This document shows positions 12,314 through 13,792 of a stretch of DNA of 13,792 bases, piece after piece (the first letter of the stretch is position 1; the number at the start of each line of letters is the position of its first letter). Source of the DNA: Methanomassiliicoccaceae archaeon (GTDB taxonomy: Archaea > Thermoplasmatota > Thermoplasmata > Methanomassiliicoccales > Methanomethylophilaceae); contig WRKA01000172.1 in the NCBI GenBank assembly GCA_009778265.1, forward strand, positions 1 through 13,792, in the 5' to 3' direction. A program made the position numbers and the translations under genes. The notes below the pieces were generated by a model. It saw only the letters and a list, made by a program, of their open reading frames with translations. It was not told the DNA's origin and made no database searches.

Positions 12314-13095
12314 CAGTACCTCACCAGCGTCCCGCTCTCGCGTATGTTCCGTTCTATCGTTCTGAATAAGAGCATCCCCGCGGCCACATACAACAGCATC
12401 AGAAAGATCATCATTCCGACGTCGAAGAGAATGCCGAACGAGGTCATACTCTCATACCCGGCGATGCCGGCGATCTTCATCGCGTCGACACCCCACGTGG
12501 GCGCAAGAAAATATGATATCGGAGCGAGCGATCCCAGTGAGCTGACCGGGAATAACGCACCCGAGAACACGTATATCGGGAACTCCATGATCGTCATTAT
12601 CACGAAGGACGCTCTCGTCAGCACGTATAACGCCGCAAACATCAGTCCGATCGATGCCAATGCGAGCAACGTCATCGCCAGCATCAAAAAGAACGGAAGC
12701 GGGTCCAGAACATTCACTCCGACACGGAATACCACCTGGGCCGCAATGAAAACGAGTCCGGCATTCAGTAATCCGATGAATGTGTTCCATATACATCGTC
12801 CCGCAATAACGTCGATCAAATGCGTCGGGGTGAGCATTATCGGTTCTATTGTTCCGTTGTATCTGTCATACGAAACTGAATAACCGGATGTGAATAACGT
12901 GTTGCCCCACATCCCCAGGACGCCTCCTCCGAGCACCGCCGTCAGAACAACGGGGCCGTCGACATCGCCGTACATGTATAACGCTACAACAGTGAACAGG
13001 AACGGCGCTATGATGCTCGGAATGATCCATTGCGGGTCCGCGATGAATTGCAGCGCCTGATGTTTGAATGACCACGAGACCGCTTTAATGTTCAT
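12313..13095 (-). CDS. ABC-2 type exporter permease (first permease)
   Basis: A 260-residue membrane protein with about six transmembrane segments (roughly 22-42, 48-68, 103-123, 134-158, 163-183, 221-245). The segment EFPIYVFSGALFPVSSLGSL followed by APISYFLAPTWGVDAMK (171-207) is a clear ABC-2 signature, and YDRYNGTIEPIMLTPTHLID (76-95) is the usual cytoplasmic loop thought to contact the ATPase. It differs from the second permease in sequence, so the transporter is probably a heteromer. Its start lies inside the 3' end of the ATPase gene (11-base overlap) and its stop overlaps the next start by one base, which marks a tight operon. Substrate unknown. Confidence 0.92.
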   Translation of the reverse strand: MNIKAVSWSFKHQALQFIADPQWIIPSIIAPFLFTVVALYMYGDVDGPVVLTAVLGGGVLGMWGNTLFTSGYSVSYDRYNGTIEPIMLTPTHLIDVIAGRCIWNTFIGLLNAGLVFIAAQVVFRVGVNVLDPLPFFLMLAMTLLALASIGLMFAALYVLTRASFVIMTIMEFPIYVFSGALFPVSSLGSLAPISYFLAPTWGVDAMKIAGIAGYESMTSFGILFDVGMMIFLMLLYVAAGMLLFRTIERNIRESGTLVRY

Positions 13096-13792
13096 GTGCG
13101 TTCACCAGCGGCGCATCATCGTTCCTTCCGACAAGCGACAGATAAATATCTTCCAGCGTGGGATCGTCATATCCTATTTTTCTTATCCCGTAACACGAGA
13201 AAATGCCTTCCAATTCGGAAAGGATATTCTCGCCTTCTTTCATCCGTATCCGAGTGCAGTATCTTCCCGCGGTGCGTTCCGTATTGACATGAAGGAATCG
13301 TTTTTCATTCGAAAGTCCGGAAACGGTGTCGTGGGGGTCGTCGGATGTTATTATCTCGATGACGTTGGCATCGGGTATGAGTCCTTTCAATTCGGATACC
13401 GTGCCGTATCCCACCGAACGTCCGTTCGATATTATCATTATGCGGTCGCATAATTCCTCGGCCTCATACATGTAATGTGTGGTGAGGATTATCGTCGTTC
13501 CGGCGTCGGCAAGCTTTCTCACAAGTTCTCTGACATCTCTCGCGATCTCCGGATCAAGACCGATCGTCGGTTCATCCAGATATAAAATATCGGGATCGTT
13601 GACCAATGCTCTCGCAATGTGCATCCTCTGTTTCATGCCTCTCGAATAATTCTCAACTTTCAGATCGGCCGCGTCCGTTAAACGAACGGTCTCAAGCAGT
13701 CTTTCGATAAGTTCGTCCTGTTTCCCCTTTTCGATGTTATATAAATTAGAGAAAAATTTCAGGTTCTGTCTCCCGGTCAACCTGTAATACAA
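13085..13792 (-). CDS. ABC exporter ATP-binding protein, 5' end outside window
   Basis: The 3' part (235 codons) of an ABC ATPase whose N-terminal Walker A region lies beyond the right edge; the first visible codon, TTG, is read here as an internal Leu. Visible parts in order: LTGRQNLKFF, the Q-loop-to-helical region, the signature YSRGMKQRMHIARAL (the family usually has SGGM), Walker B DILYLDEPT, D-loop GLDP, and the H-loop in TTHYMYEAEEL. The C-terminal domain ends in DPTLEDIYLSLVGR, as in drug/antimicrobial-export type ATPases. It energises the two ABC-2 permeases encoded directly downstream, with an 11-base overlap to the first. No promoter is visible because the gene's start is outside the window. 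Confidence 0.94.
   Translation of the reverse strand: MYYRLTGRQNLKFFSNLYNIEKGKQDELIERLLETVRLTDAADLKVENYSRGMKQRMHIARALVNDPDILYLDEPTIGLDPEIARDVRELVRKLADAGTTIILTTHYMYEAEELCDRIMIISNGRSVGYGTVSELKGLIPDANVIEIITSDDPHDTVSGLSNEKRFLHVNTERTAGRYCTRIRMKEGENILSELEGIFSCYGIRKIGYDDPTLEDIYLSLVGRNDDAPLVNAHEH

Noticed and set aside
11507..13792. ABC operon as an antimicrobial-peptide immunity or bacteriocin cluster
   Set aside because: No precursor peptide or modification enzyme is seen in the window; only a generic ABC-2 exporter can be supported.

Overview
This window reads as archaeal chromosome, most likely from the Thermoplasmatota and perhaps a Methanomassiliicoccales-type methanogen (lineage is an inference). 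The archaeal signs are diphthine synthase, a Trm5-type tRNA m1G37 methyltransferase, a fused ADP-forming acyl-CoA synthetase, a tRNA gene without encoded CCA, and TATA boxes lying about 25-29 bases before many start codons, as expected for leaderless transcripts. No methanogenesis gene is present, so the exact lineage cannot be fixed.

Layout, left to right. (1) 1-1592, minus: a long TPR-repeat protein that runs off the left edge, divergent from a small double zinc-ribbon protein (1678-1974, plus). (2) tRNA-Gly(TCC) at 2052-2124 with its own TATA box, followed by about 900 bases with no convincing gene: a GC-rich part with at most a relic or small hypothetical ORF, then AT-rich DNA with a TGATTCA repeat cluster and a 10-bp inverted repeat. 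(3) An HxlR-family regulator (3035-3394) and a two-[4Fe-4S] QueG-like protein (3607-4371), both plus strand, both apparently leaderless. (4) A structured intergenic region, then a two-gene operon: fused ADP-forming acetyl/acyl-CoA synthetase (4664-6745) and a BioD-like/DRTGG-domain protein (6751-7749). (5) Divergent translation-fidelity genes dphB (minus) and trm5 (plus) arranged around what looks like one shared TATA element. (6) An AAA/DUF4143 ATPase (minus) whose 3' end overlaps trm5 by 31 bases; this looks like accessory DNA. (7) A dCTP deaminase/dUTPase-family protein (minus) and a three-gene ABC-2 exporter operon (minus; ATPase, permease, permease), whose ATPase runs off the right edge.

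How genes work together. The acyl-CoA synthetase makes ATP from an acyl-CoA, ADP and Pi; the DRTGG protein is probably its accessory or regulator, judged from position. DphB (elongation factor 2 diphthamide) and Trm5 (tRNA position 37) both serve accurate translation. The HxlR regulator and the neighbouring Fe-S protein may form a redox-responsive pair. The ABC genes overlap one another and should make one heteromeric exporter. No CRISPR array, intact insertion sequence or complete defence island was seen. The points most worth checking are the nested inverted repeats before the acyl-CoA synthetase gene, the missing catalytic glutamate in the dCTP deaminase homologue, and the repeat-bearing gene-poor stretch around 2125-3034.
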